DNA from: Asterias amurensis
Lineage: Eukaryota; Echinodermata; Asteroidea; Forcipulatida; Asteriidae
NCBI RefSeq assembly: GCF_032118995.1
Contig: NC_092667.1
Location: 2,348,931-2,412,930, forward strand
Direction: 5' to 3'
Length of the DNA stretch: 64,000 nt
The notes below the pieces were generated by a model. That model was not told where the DNA came from. It saw only the letters and a list, made by a program, of their open reading frames with translations, and made no database searches. Below are positions 1 through 28,847 of this stretch, piece by piece. How positions within the stretch are numbered: position 1 is the first letter of the stretch; each line of letters starts with the position of its first letter. Position numbers and translations under genes: made by a program.

Positions 1-478
1 CAGGCTTAGCGCCAACATTAAAATGATGTTTTAGACCGACAATCACCGTCAGTGTCAGGACCTTTTAGGGCATTGCAATTGTGTACAGATCAATTAATTA
101 CAAAGTTACAATTATTGTTGCTTTCTTCTTTAGGAGAATTGCTATCTATATATACGTGATAGAATAATTCCCACCTATGTTATGTAATTCATTTTCAAAG
201 TCGAAGTCAAGTGTGGTGAAAATGCTCTTTACAGCCTCAACAACGCTTAGGGCAGTATATTAAATTTCACGGTGCACTGTTTCGCCGTACATCATAAAAA
301 GACGACACTTGAGGGCGCGCTTCAATACATGTGTTTTTGGGTGGACTTTGAGATTTACTGAGGTTATCTACAGTGTTTTGATTGATGTTTTGTCCCCCAA
401 ATCTAACTTCATTTATACAGGTTACTGGACAGAAAAGTACCTCCTAACTGTTTGATTTTTATACATTAATCCGTCAAC
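1..478. other. AGPAT5 5' flank and likely 5' UTR
   Basis: No gene or clear repeat is seen before the AGPAT5-like start. A good 3' splice-site pattern (CTAAC branch-like sequence, pyrimidine-rich stretch, then ACAG ending at 420) lies 58 bases before the ATG at 479. The 5' UTR may therefore begin in an upstream exon that is spliced to position 421. This is inference from the splice pattern alone. Confidence 0.3.
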
Positions 479-3400
479 ATGCTGAGTGTTATAACACACC
501 TGGACTCGTTGAAGTACGTGGTTCCAGCGTTAGCAATGATGGGTTCTACACCGCAGTATACCGCATTGTATGCGGGTTGGCGATGTATGGCATCGCTGTT
601 ACCTTACCGATGGTCGCAGGCAGTGGAGGATGGGTTAATGGGGGTTTATCAGAGACTCGTCGAGTTCTTCTTTGAAAACTATTCGGGCGTAGAGGTAATT
701 ATAAAATAACTTTTTTGGGTCCCTTTTTTGTTCATACATTTATCAATTACTTATTATAAAAAATATATATAATTATAAGTTATAATATAATAATTATAAG
801 TTATAATATATTAATTATAAGTTATAATATATATAATATATTCACTTATTTTCTGTTTGTTTTCTGTGAATGTGATTCATATAACATTTCACCCATCTCA
901 TGCCCCTCCCCCTCACCTCAGCTCATTCGTATGAGATTGAATGGTGAATTAGCCCCCCCCCCCCCTTTCCAATGAAATATCTGGTTGAACCAGACATTTC
1001 ATTGGAAAGGGTGGTGGGGCTACACACTTAATAAAGCACTGGACACATTTGTAACTGTCAAAGACCAAATCTTCTCACTTGGTTGGTGTATCTCAACATA
1101 TGCGTCTTCTCACTTGGTGTATCTCAACATATGCACAAAATTAAATAACAAAATTGGTCGTCAAAGTTGCGAGATAACCATGGAAGAAAAAATACCCTTG
1201 CCACACAAAGTTGTGTGCTTTGAGATGCTTAATTCTGAGGTCTTGAAATCAAATTCAAATATTTAACTAAAGTCCAAGTGGAAAATTACTTCTTTCTCGA
1301 AAACTACGTTACTTCAGAGGGAGCTGTTTCTCACAGTGTTTTAAACTATCCATTGCTTGTTTACTTTGAGTAATTAACATGAGTTATTTCATTTGAAGGT
1401 GATTCTGTATGGTGACATAGAGACCTTGGACCATCCAGAGAATGTTATTTACATCTGTAACCATCAGTCGACCATGGATTGGGTCATTGCGGACATGATG
1501 GCAATCAGAGGAGGTCGATTAGGAAATCTTAGATTCATCTTGAAGGATGGCCTGAAATACTTGCCACTCTTTGGCTATGTCTTGGGAACGGTAAGAAGCG
1601 GTTTCTTTTAATTCACAAATCAAGATTATTTACCTATAAAACATTTTAGAAAGAAATAGTATATAGGCCCTTTGATTGGCTTATTTAGAATTTTCTAATC
1701 GACTCAAATGAAGACAAATATAATACTATATAACATTTAATCGACTTTCAAAATTCTTTTTTTCAGCATGGGGGAGTGTATGTGAAACGTGCCAAGCAGT
1801 TTGACGACAACAATGAAAAATACTTCAAACGCAAGCTGGAATACTTACGCAAAAACCAAATTCCAGTAGGTTATTTTCTCATTTTAAGCATGGATGCCAT
1901 TGCTCATTTTGTTTTTTTCTAATGCAGGACTGTATTTTAAAGACACTGGACACTATTGGTAATTGTCAAAGACCAGTCTTCTCACTTGGTGTATCTCAAC
2001 ATATACATAAAATAACCAGCCTGTGAAAATTTGAGCTCAATCAGTCGTCGAAGTTGCGAGATAATAATGAAAGAAAAAACACCCTTGTCACACAAAGTTG
2101 TGTGCTTTCAGATGCTTGATTTCGAGACCTCAAATTCTAAACTTGAGGTCTCGAAATCAAATTCGTGGAAAATGACTTCTTTCTCGAAAACTAAGTCACT
2201 TCAGAGGGAGCCGTTTCTCACAATGTTTTATACCATCAACCTCATCCCATTACTCGTTACCAAGTAAGGTTTTATGCTTATAATTATTTTGAGTAATTAC
2301 CAATAGTGTCCACTGCCTTAAATCGTCATACGGCTCTACAACTTTTTGAGAGTTAAAGGAAAGGGTCACCATAGTCCACTGGTTAGACTGCATAGTCCAG
2401 TGGTTAGACTGCAGGACTTGCAATCACAATGTTGCGGGTTCGAACCCCCCAAGCTAACCGCTGACTTCACACTGACTAGAATAAGTATTGTTGACTAGTT
2501 ACTGAATCACAAGTTCTATTGATTTGTGCAATTCATTATCATAAACGTAACACCAATGTTTGTATGAGGCAGCTTGGTGTTTATACCCCCTGTGGGAGTT
2601 TGCTGAGTTCCCTTGACGGGAAGAGCATTCAAACAAACAAACAAACAAACAAGCAAACAAAAGTATTTAGCGTTAAGGGGAAACTTGTTTTTAATTTTTG
2701 TCGCAGACTTGGATGGCAATTTTCCCTGAAGGAACTCGCTACGACCCAAGTAATGTGGAACTCATCAAGGCAAGTCGGTCATTTGCCTTAAAGAATGGTA
2801 AGTTGGGTACTGTAGGGGTTCTGGGGGTCATGTCATCGGAGTGTGGGTTCGAATCCCAGTCAAGACACTTGAGCAAGATACTTTACTATAGGAGTCAAAC
2901 TGCCTCTAGCTACTGGGCAACTTCGGTAGCCTAGTTGGTAAGACACTGCTCTAGAATTGCAAGGGTCGTGGGCTCGAATCTAAGTCCAACCTGAGTAACA
3001 TGCCTGTGATATTTTTTTTCACAGGACTTGGTGAAAGTACTGAGTATACAGTGCTAACAGACATCGGTGTATGGGTACAAAAAAACAAAAATTATTATTC
3101 TTTATCCCCGATGCAAATTTAACATCAATTATACTTTACTATAGTTGCTTCTCTACACCCAGGGGTATACATGGGTACCTGTGAGGGCAGAGGTGGATAT
3201 TGTGTATGAGAAAGCCACATAGCACTACGGTTGCCCGGGAGGTTGTATACTCGACAGGGAGCTGAGAAAGATTAAAAAGGAATGTTATTGGCCCAATGAC
3301 CAAGGCTCTGATATAAAGCGCCCCCCCCCTCCCCCAACATGGACACTGTGTCAGTAACATAAAAATTGTTTGACTTTCGCAATCAATTGTGCAATGAGAT

Positions 3401-4811
3401 GGAAATGTATCCCAAATCCTGTCATTTGTTTCTGAATAACCTGTAATAGTGGCTATTGTTTTGTGGTTTCAGGTTTAGCGGTCACCAACCATGTACTTTC
3501 ACCCAGAATCAAGGCAGTGAATATGTGTATTCAGGGACTACGAGGTCTTGCAGACGCTGTGTATGATGTTACTATTGCATATTCCAACACTGGGGAGGAG
3601 GCTACTATGGAGGAATATGTTGAGAGGAGACCTGCCCCAGGAATGCCAGGTAAACAAACCCTCCGTTTTCTACCTTACTGGGCCCGAGAAGTAGCTAAGC
3701 ACAACAAAATGATGCTTACCAGAATGAGCTTACCAGGCAAACTACCATCTAACATATACATTTTGTGACTGTATTCTGCTTAGCAAAAAAAAAGTATGTA
3801 AGATTTTTTGCTTAAGCAGATGTATAAAATTGGGCCCAGGTGTTGCATTATTGGATGGATTCAATACTGCGCAGGCAACCAACATGTGCTTAGTCACCTA
3901 TAGAGGCTTGCTGGAATGAAAACAATCTGACGCCATTGGCATTTGAGGAAGAGTGTTGCTGATTTTGAAAATTAATGACTTTTTTGTGTATTTTTTTAGA
4001 CTTTCTGCAAGGCAAGTGTCCTAGGCTGCATATTCATCTTCGTCGTATTGCCATGGAAACCATTCCTGAAGATGAGGAATCTTGCCATAGATGGTTACAT
4101 GAACTCTTTGAAGAGAAAGATAAGTGAGTACTGGTACATACAGGGAGACTTCAGTAAGGGTTTTGCCAAAAGCAAAAGGGGACTTTGTCGTAATAGCCTG
4201 TCTGCTGCCACCTAGTGTTTCAAAGTGGTTAAAGGCGCTGGACACCTTTGGTAATTGTCAGAGACCAGTATTCTAAATTGATGTATCCCAACACATGCAT
4301 AAAATAACAAACCTGTGGAAGTTCTGACTCCATATGGCATCGAAGTTGCAAGAGAATAATACGAGAAAAAATTGGTGTGCTTTCAGAAGCTTACTATAGG
4401 CTTCAGGCCATGAGTCTTTTAAATTACCTCATTCTCAAAAATCACATTACTTCAGAGGGAGCTGTTTCTCGCAATGTTTTATACTATCAACAGCTCGTTA
4501 CCTAGTTTAAAAAAATTTAAATCAGTATTTTGAATCATTACCAAAAGTGTTTTAACATTCATTGTTCTGTTCTTCCCTGCAGCATGCTGACTGACTTCTA
4601 CTCCGACGACACTGATAAGCGAGGTCATTTAGAGGGCGAAGGTCACAGGTCACGACTGGGCCTTTCATCTACACTGCCTGCAGTGGTCTTCTCAATTGCG
4701 TTGGCCGTGCCAGTGTTTGCGACGAGTTGTGGACGTCAAGCATACTGGAAGATGTGGCTGTTTGGCTCTCTAGCTGGAATCACATGGATGAAATTAACAA
4801 CGAGAAAATAA
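479..4811 (+). CDS. AGPAT5: AGPAT5-like 1-acylglycerol-3-phosphate acyltransferase
   Basis: The coding exons are 479-694, 1399-1590, 1767-1865, 2707-2797, 3473-3649, 4000-4123 and 4583-4811. All have GT/AG borders and the phases match, giving 375 residues (human AGPAT5 is about 364). The protein holds the acyltransferase motif I NHQSTMDW (His94, Asp99), the FPEGTR motif at 175-180, and the HGG-YVKR segment between them. Two hydrophobic helices close the C-terminus (LPAVVFSIALAVPVFAT and MWLFGSLAGITW), as in this family. AGPAT enzymes transfer a fatty acyl group from acyl-CoA to the sn-2 position of lysophosphatidic acid, making phosphatidic acid in ER or mitochondrial membranes. The start is the first ATG in exon 1 and gives the expected short hydrophobic N-terminus. 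Introns carry MITE-A, MITE-C and SINE copies. An AATAAA overlaps the stop codon. Family assignment is secure; substrate choice is inferred. Confidence 0.93.
768..845. repeat. AT-rich tandem repeat in AGPAT5 intron 1
   Basis: About three to four copies of a roughly 20-base unit containing AATTATAAGTTATAATATA lie in a row. The unit is itself palindromic, so each copy could form a hairpin. No coding content. Confidence 0.7.
1029..1380 (+). mobile_element. MITE-A copy, divergent
   Basis: The copy starts with an AAAGCACTGGACAC end and runs through the family's AAGTTGCGAGATAA and CACAAAGTTGTGTGC blocks to GAGGGAGCTGTTTCTCAC. A short stretch near the left end (the TCTCACTTGG-TGTATCTCAACATATG block) is duplicated. 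It lies in AGPAT5 intron 1, ending about 20 bases before exon 2. Confidence 0.7.
1937..2322 (+). mobile_element. MITE-A copy, near full length
   Basis: Terminal inverted repeats are AAAGACACTGGACACTATTGG at the left and its counterpart CCAATAGTGTCCACTGCC at the right, with TTAA at both edges. The centre carries the family's hairpin (GAGACCTCA ... TGAGGTCTC). It has no coding capacity and lies in AGPAT5 intron 3. Confidence 0.85.
2363..2662 (+). mobile_element. SINE-1 copy (tRNA-like head, AAAC tail)
   Basis: The head has a tRNA-like B box (GGGTTCGAACCCC) and an A-box-like GTCCACTGGTTAGACTGC that is duplicated here. The body ends in an (AAAC)n tail. A second long copy is at 17223-17480 with the same order of parts. 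It is in AGPAT5 intron 3, 45 bases before exon 4. Confidence 0.75.
2921..3125 (+). mobile_element. SINE-2 copy (tRNA-like head)
   Basis: The head contains TAGCCTAGTTGGTAAGAC (A box) and CGTGGGCTCGAATC (B box). The body has GTACTGAGTATACAGTGCT and the 3' end has CTTTATCCCCGATGCAAATT. The same arrangement recurs at 18357, 29930, 43440 and 54060, which defines the family. It is in AGPAT5 intron 4. Confidence 0.75.
3126..3345 (+). mobile_element. SINE-3 body fragment
   Basis: This matches the body of SINE-3 (GGTACCTGTGAGGGCAGAGG, then GGGAGCTGAGAAAG, then GGCCCAATGACCAAGG) without the tRNA-like head. It directly follows the SINE-2 copy, which suggests SINE-2 inserted at or replaced its 5' part. 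Confidence 0.6.
3679..3842 (+). mobile_element. MITE-C copy
   Basis: GGGCCC-type ends enclose the family's GTAGCTAAGCACAACAAAAT and GCTTAAGCAG blocks and a right end AAATTGGGCCCAGG. It sits 30 bases after exon 5 of AGPAT5, inside intron 5. Confidence 0.65.
4229..4555 (+). mobile_element. MITE-A copy in AGPAT5 intron 6
   Basis: The left end is TTAAAGGCGCTGGACACC and the right end ATTACCAAAAGTGTTTTAA. Internal blocks match the family, including GAGGGAGCTGTTTCTCGCA. It ends 27 bases before exon 7, just upstream of the pyrimidine tract of that acceptor. Confidence 0.75.
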
Positions 4812-4812
4812 A
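4807..4812 (+). other. AATAAA overlapping the AGPAT5 stop codon
   Basis: The hexamer AATAAA spans the TAA stop at 4809-4811. If used as a polyadenylation signal the 3' UTR would be only some 10-30 bases. A cleavage site cannot be fixed from sequence. Confidence 0.3.
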
Positions 4813-4870
4813 GTAGCCGGTAAAACCTGCATTTGTGAATTGTATATAAACCAAGCATGATATCTGGCCC

Positions 4871-5258
4871 TTAAAGGCAGTGGACACTATTGGTAATTAC
4901 TCAAAATAATTATTAGCATAAAACTTTTCTTGGTGACGAGTAACGGGGAGAGGTTGATAGTATAAAACATTATGAGAAACAGCTCCCTCTGAAGTGACAT
5001 AGTTTTCGAGAAAGAAGTAATTTTCCATGAATTTGATTTCGAAACCTCAGATTTAGAACTTGAGGTCTCGAAATCAAGCATCTAAATGCACACAACTTCG
5101 TGTTACAAGGGTGTTTTTTTCTTTCATTATTATCTTGCAAGTTCGATGACCGATTGAGCTCAAACTTTCATAGGTTTGTTATTTTATGCATATGTTGAGA
5201 TACACCAATTGTGAAGGCTAGGTTTTGGACAATTACCAATAGTGTCCAGTGTCTTTAA
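4871..5258 (-). mobile_element. MITE-A copy just downstream of AGPAT5
   Basis: It is near full length, with TTAAAGGCAGTGGACACT at the left and AGTGTCCAGTGTCTTTAA at the right. Its central hairpin is GAAACCTCA ... TGAGGTCTC. It begins 60 bases after the AGPAT5 stop codon. Confidence 0.88.
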
Positions 5259-5750
5259 GTAAAAAGTAGGAAAACCTTTTTTGAGTACAAGGGTTGACCT
5301 TCATGAACCGTGGTTAAGGCTTTCAAAGCCCTTTTGAGCTGTTTAAAAAAAAATTTTGCTTATTTTTCTGAGGGCTAAAAAATCGGAAATCCGACTTAGG
5401 CAGGAAAAATATAAAATATGATTGTACATGTATATAAACAAATAAACAAAGCATAGATTTTGTAAAGACTCGATACAGCGAGATTGATTCGAGATGTTGT
5501 ATTCAAACACCTGACTGACATAGTTGTATCTCTCATTTAGTTGTGAGCTTTAAACACATTTTCATAAATTAAAACATGACTTACCAAATAAGTTTATGTT
5601 GATAACAGTTCTTTAACGCAGGTCTTTTCTTAATAGCAGGTACAAATGTCTTCAAGTCGTTACAGAATGATAAACAGATGATTTTTTCAGCTTGAAACAT
5701 TTCAATATGGATGCAAGCAAAACTTTGAATACTTGCAGCTGATTTGTCAC

Positions 5751-5992
5751 CAGGGCCCAATTTCATAAAGCCTGTAAGCACAACAATTTGCTTAGCATGA
5801 AATTTCTTCCTTAAACTGGATTGCCAACCAAATTTCCATTTGTTGCATCTTGCTTGATACTGGTATTCAGCTGTTGTTTGCTTATTCTGAAAATCATGTG
5901 GCAATTCGGTTGGTAATCCTGTTTTTATCAAGGAAGAAATTTCATGCTAAGCAAATTTTTGTGCTTACAGGCTGTATGAAATTGGGCCCAGG
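5751..5992. mobile_element. MITE-C copy, full length
   Basis: Both ends are present as inverted repeats: GGGCCCAATTTCATAAAGCC at the left and GGCTGTATGAAATTGGGCCC at the right. Subterminal AGCATGAAATTTCTTCC is mirrored near the right end. No coding capacity. Confidence 0.85.
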
Positions 5993-6310
5993 AGTTTAGT
6001 GACTACTATTCTTCTAAACTCTACACACAAAAAACCTTGAGTCACCTTAAACATATTGTAAAGACTCAATATTTTATTAACAAGGTCAATTTCTGTTTCC
6101 TTCAATAAAATGAACCACTGAATGATGTGGTTGAATCACAGCAATGTCTAGGTCAGTACCTGAAAGGAAATGGTATTTGAGACCAACAGATACGTTTAAG
6201 TTGACGTGCAAACCACATTGCACTTTCTCAGAGCTATCTGATAAAACAAACTCTTGCATTTAGCCTACCTACAACCCAGGCCTAGAATTTCACAGAGGCC
6301 ATAAAATGAC

Positions 6311-6376
6311 ATGACCTTCATTGCCCTGGTCTTGACCTTCATTGCCCTGGTCTTGACCTTCATTGCCCTGATCTTG
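6311..6376. repeat. 21-base tandem repeat, 3 copies
   Basis: TGACCTTCATTGCCCTGGTC is repeated three times with one change in the third copy. Related short phrases (GGGGCAATGAAGGTCATG) occur near 19850. Confidence 0.75.
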
Positions 6377-7764
6377 GCCTTGGTGCCCCAATACACTTTA
6401 TGATTTTCAATGGAATTTGCTATTTCAAAATGAATTTGCAGGCCTGAAAAGTTCTAAAGAGAGACTTACAAACCATGGCATTTGATGCCCCTGATTTTGG
6501 CCATGCCCCTTTAAATCTTGTCCATGGACTTTAAGGATTTCCAATGGAAGTGCCCTTTTCAAAATCAGAATGGCCTTGCCCTTTCCAAGATGAAATTCCA
6601 GGCCTAAGAGTCTATCTATTTACAGCTTCAACTTCTGTAGGTAATAGGGTCAAATGTCATTAATTTGATCAACCAAATTATCAGCAAAAACTGCAACTAG
6701 ATCTCACTATGAAACTATTTGTAAATAAAATGTTTAACATACTTTAGATCCATAACGATTTGGGTTATAAAACATTTGGTCTTGTTTTTCCCCCATTACA
6801 TTTCAATCAGTCTTTGAGTTTTATAAAAGAACTTGCAATTTTACTCAAACAGATTTTAAATGTCGCACACATAGCTGTAGTTATTCACATAGTTTTGTAA
6901 ATTTCGGACTGAAATATAGTGTTCTGTTTTTTATAGTTGTGATGACTAAAATTGTAACAAATGCATTTTACCTTAAACTGGAACGTGAAAATAAACACAA
7001 AGCGTATATTATTATTTCAGCTTCCTTCCATTGCAGTTTCAAGATAATCTTGTAAATTATTCGGTCTTGGAATTCATGCTTTTTTTTTAATCTTACGTAA
7101 ACATCAGATTTTAAATTAAAAAACCAAAAACAACTTTTTCACCACAAGTAAAAAATAAAATAATTGCATTGCTTGACATGGAGAGTAACCCTGCCGTAAG
7201 GGAAGAATTAAAACAAGGAGTCCCTAAGAAATATTATGTTGAGTTACTGACGAGTGGGATTGGTATAGACATCACACAAGAGAAGCTCAATGTAGAAGCA
7301 GTACACCGATCCATTAAGCTCTGCCCCATTGCGTATTGAACAATCACAACTCATTGCACAACCAAAAGTCTGACACTAGAAAAGTCCGACATGTGAGCGC
7401 GTATGCTCGGCGAGGCAGTAGAGTTGTGCAGAGTGGCATTGGAGATTCGCCTGGGTTCTTGCCCACACGTGCGCCGTAAGCCAAGCCTAATGGATCAGTC
7501 TATTGTCTTGTTTTGTTGTGATGGGTACTGGTGCCCAACACCCATTCTTGGGAGTCCCCCCAGGCGGGGTATTGAATTGGGTATGACAGGCTTTCAAATA
7601 ACCCCACGGCACCCACAGACATTGCCGCGGTGCCCTGTGTGTTTGCTGCTGTGGTGACCTTTGCACAGTTCTTATACAAATTTAAAATTTTACTCATAGA
7701 GAAGTGTCCTTTACCAGAAGAAAATTGCTGTGCTCCTTCAAGAACAAAATTCTTTTTCAAGATA

Positions 7765-7954
7765 TGGGTCCAATTTCCAAGAGCCACTTAAGCACAAAAA
7801 GTAGCTAAGCACAACAAAATTATGCTTACCAGGAAACCAGCCAAATTATCAGTCCACATGTACGATTTCTGACTTGTATCCTGCTCATTTATGCTATTAG
7901 CAGAAAATTGTTAAGCAATATTTGCTGCTTAAGCAGTTCTATGAAATTGGGCCC
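7765..7954. mobile_element. MITE-C copy
   Basis: The left end is GGGTCCAATTTCC, the right end CTATGAAATTGGGCCC. Internal AGTAGCTAAGCACAACAAAA matches the copy at 3679. It is about 230 bases past the HADHA stop, so it may lie in the 3' UTR. Confidence 0.75.
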
Positions 7955-8181
7955 ATTTAGAGCAGGATGCAAAATTGTTTAAAGTTTAAAACTTTGTTAT
8001 TATGGTTTCAATACATCATATTTGCACTGATGTTACCATTCTAAATTTTTTGTAAGTTTCCCGTTGTTCTTGTTGCCTTCTCCAACGAGTTTGTTTAAAC
8101 CCAATCTATGATGGTCAAATATAACAATCTCTCTTTGGACAATAAGTTTCAATCTTCCGCTAATTACACGTCTTACTAGGA

Positions 8182-26831
<18,650 letters not shown>

Positions 26832-28847
26832 CATTTTTCTATTTCTGCCTGGCAATGAGAAGGGACTGAATTCAAGGTTGGCTCGAATAATTAGTCGCTA
26901 CATTGGTGTTTTTAATGCAACAATCCCGCAAACGACCGTCACCATATATTCACCCATAGAGCTATATTCACCGTATGTTTGACCGAGTGAGGGCGTGTGT
27001 GGACCAGTATCACATGTAAACATTAACAACAAGTAAACAAACTTGGTAATTGCTCAATATACTTGTTAGCATAAAATAATTGCTCAAAATAATATTGTTA
27101 ACATAAAACTTACTTGTTACATAAAACGATGAGAAACGGCTCCCTGAACATAGTTTTTTAAAAAAGAGGTCTAAAAAGACTTCAGGGCCAAAGTCTTTTG
27201 TTACCATTAGGCATCCAATTTGTGCAAAAATTGTGTTTTTTTTTTTTCTAAATTATTCTCTTGCAACTTCGATGACCAATTCAGTAAAAATGTTCACAGG
27301 TTTTCTGTTTCATGCACAATGTTGGAATACTGCTACCAGAAATGCCCAGTGCTATTGATAGGGAACTATATCTGGTTCATGGAGGTATAGGCTACCTGGT
27401 GAGTGCGACCTCTACTTGTCTCTTACTTTGACACACATATACAGACAGCACTAGACCTGGGCCAAATTCATAGAGCTGCTAAGCACAAAAAATTGCTAAG
27501 CCTGAAATTTTTGCCTTGATAAAAATAGGATCACCAACCCAAAAAAATTTCCGTGATTTTCAGGATAAGCCGCAGATCAGCTGAATACCAGTAACAAGCA
27601 ATAAAGTGTGTTTTGCATAAAGATTTAGGTAACGCTCCCTGGGTGTTTCATGACATTGCTAAGTATTGCGTTTTTTATTCATGGCGATTATTGGGAGAAT
27701 TTCATCATTTTTTTATGTGATGAAAAGGGGATGCAAAATACCAAACTTCAGTTATGTCAGACTTATATTTGTATGGAAATAATGACAGCAAATGTAGCAT
27801 TCCAGACGTGAAAGTGCTAGAAAAAAGGGCCCTGCAATTTCAATGTTTTTTAAAATGTCACTTTTTGGGGGTAAACAAAGAGTGAAACTAAAAAAACACT
27901 CTCTTTTGTCCCCGCCATATAACTCATATTTATATGTCGGACAACTATTGAAAGACTCTATGAAAAGACGGGTATTTTCAACTCGATTTAGGGTTAAGTT
28001 CCCCTTTCGTTCTCAAAAAGAGTGAAAATGCCACCACGACTCGGACAAGAGAGTGATTTTTTCACTATTTTACATTGCTACTATGTATTGTACGGGATGT
28101 GGTGTAATGGGTACACTCAGAGTCAACTGTGAATGCCTTTTCTGTTGTAGATGGGTACAAGTCGTTTCGTAAACCACGCTTCAGAAGTCATTTGTACCGG
28201 GTTATAGGCTAATTCAATTATGGTGCCCCGCGGCCTTGATAGGCCAGCTCACAGGTAGACTGGGCCCGTGTTTTTATCCTTCATTCGAAGGATACAATGA
28301 TATCAATGTATATATATATATAATTTACCTGTAGTGACATGAGCTATGCCAGAGAATTTGACTCTGGCGTTATTCACTAGCCTTGTTTTCCCCCTCAGCA
28401 TTTTCTACCACAGATAGCTATTATTGTCATTATGACGGTTGATTGCACTTGATTTAACGTTTTTTTTTCAAAACACTTTGCAAAGGCTGGCCTACTTTAA
28501 TGCATTGCGTGTTAATGCATTGCAGTGGTGAGGTTACAATGCGGTAACAACATGTGTACATCTTCTTGCCAGGTAGAGTTTTTTTCTATAGAGAACCGTC
28601 TTGCCGCAGAGTAGTTTTTTTTCTTCAGATGACACTTTACAGTTCGGAAAGAGCTGTCCTGCTTTTTTACTACTACCTGGGCGGAAGGTAGAAAATCTGC
28701 TACATGGGACAACTATGATCGTTATTAATTGCACATGCAGCGGAGTGAGTTCTTAATTGTTCCAATTTCTACACTAGCCCTTTGCGTAACCGAGGAGCAG
28801 AGTGAGTTTGACCTCTATTTCTACCTCCATGGTTTGACTGACTCAAA
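26832..28847. other. Divergent intergenic region, HADHA / SLC16-like
   Basis: About 2 kb between two starts that point away from each other. It holds a worn MITE-A (27040-27370), a partial MITE-C near 27465 and otherwise no element or gene I recognise. Promoters of both genes should lie here but no core element can be assigned with confidence. Confidence 0.5.
27040..27370 (-). mobile_element. MITE-A, worn copy
   Basis: TTGGTAATTGCTCAATATAC, GAGAAACGGCTCCCTGAA and CAACTTCGATGACCAATTC follow the family order, but the ends are lost. Confidence 0.55.

Larger units (their letters stand above)
4812..8181. other. Intergenic, AGPAT5 / HADHA 3' ends (convergent)
   Basis: No gene was recognised. It holds a MITE-A copy at 4871, a MITE-C copy at 5751, a 21-base tandem repeat at 6311, a dispersed repeat at about 7580-7745 that recurs at about 15124-15280, and a MITE-C copy at 7765. 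The rest is AT-rich with no feature I can support. Confidence 0.6.

Noticed and set aside
5581-5931. Minus-strand ORF of 116 residues
   Set aside because: It lies mostly in a MITE-C copy and has no recognisable domain.
7403-7787. Small ORFs between AGPAT5 and HADHA
   Set aside because: They fall in a dispersed repeat that also occurs near 15124-15280; no coding evidence.
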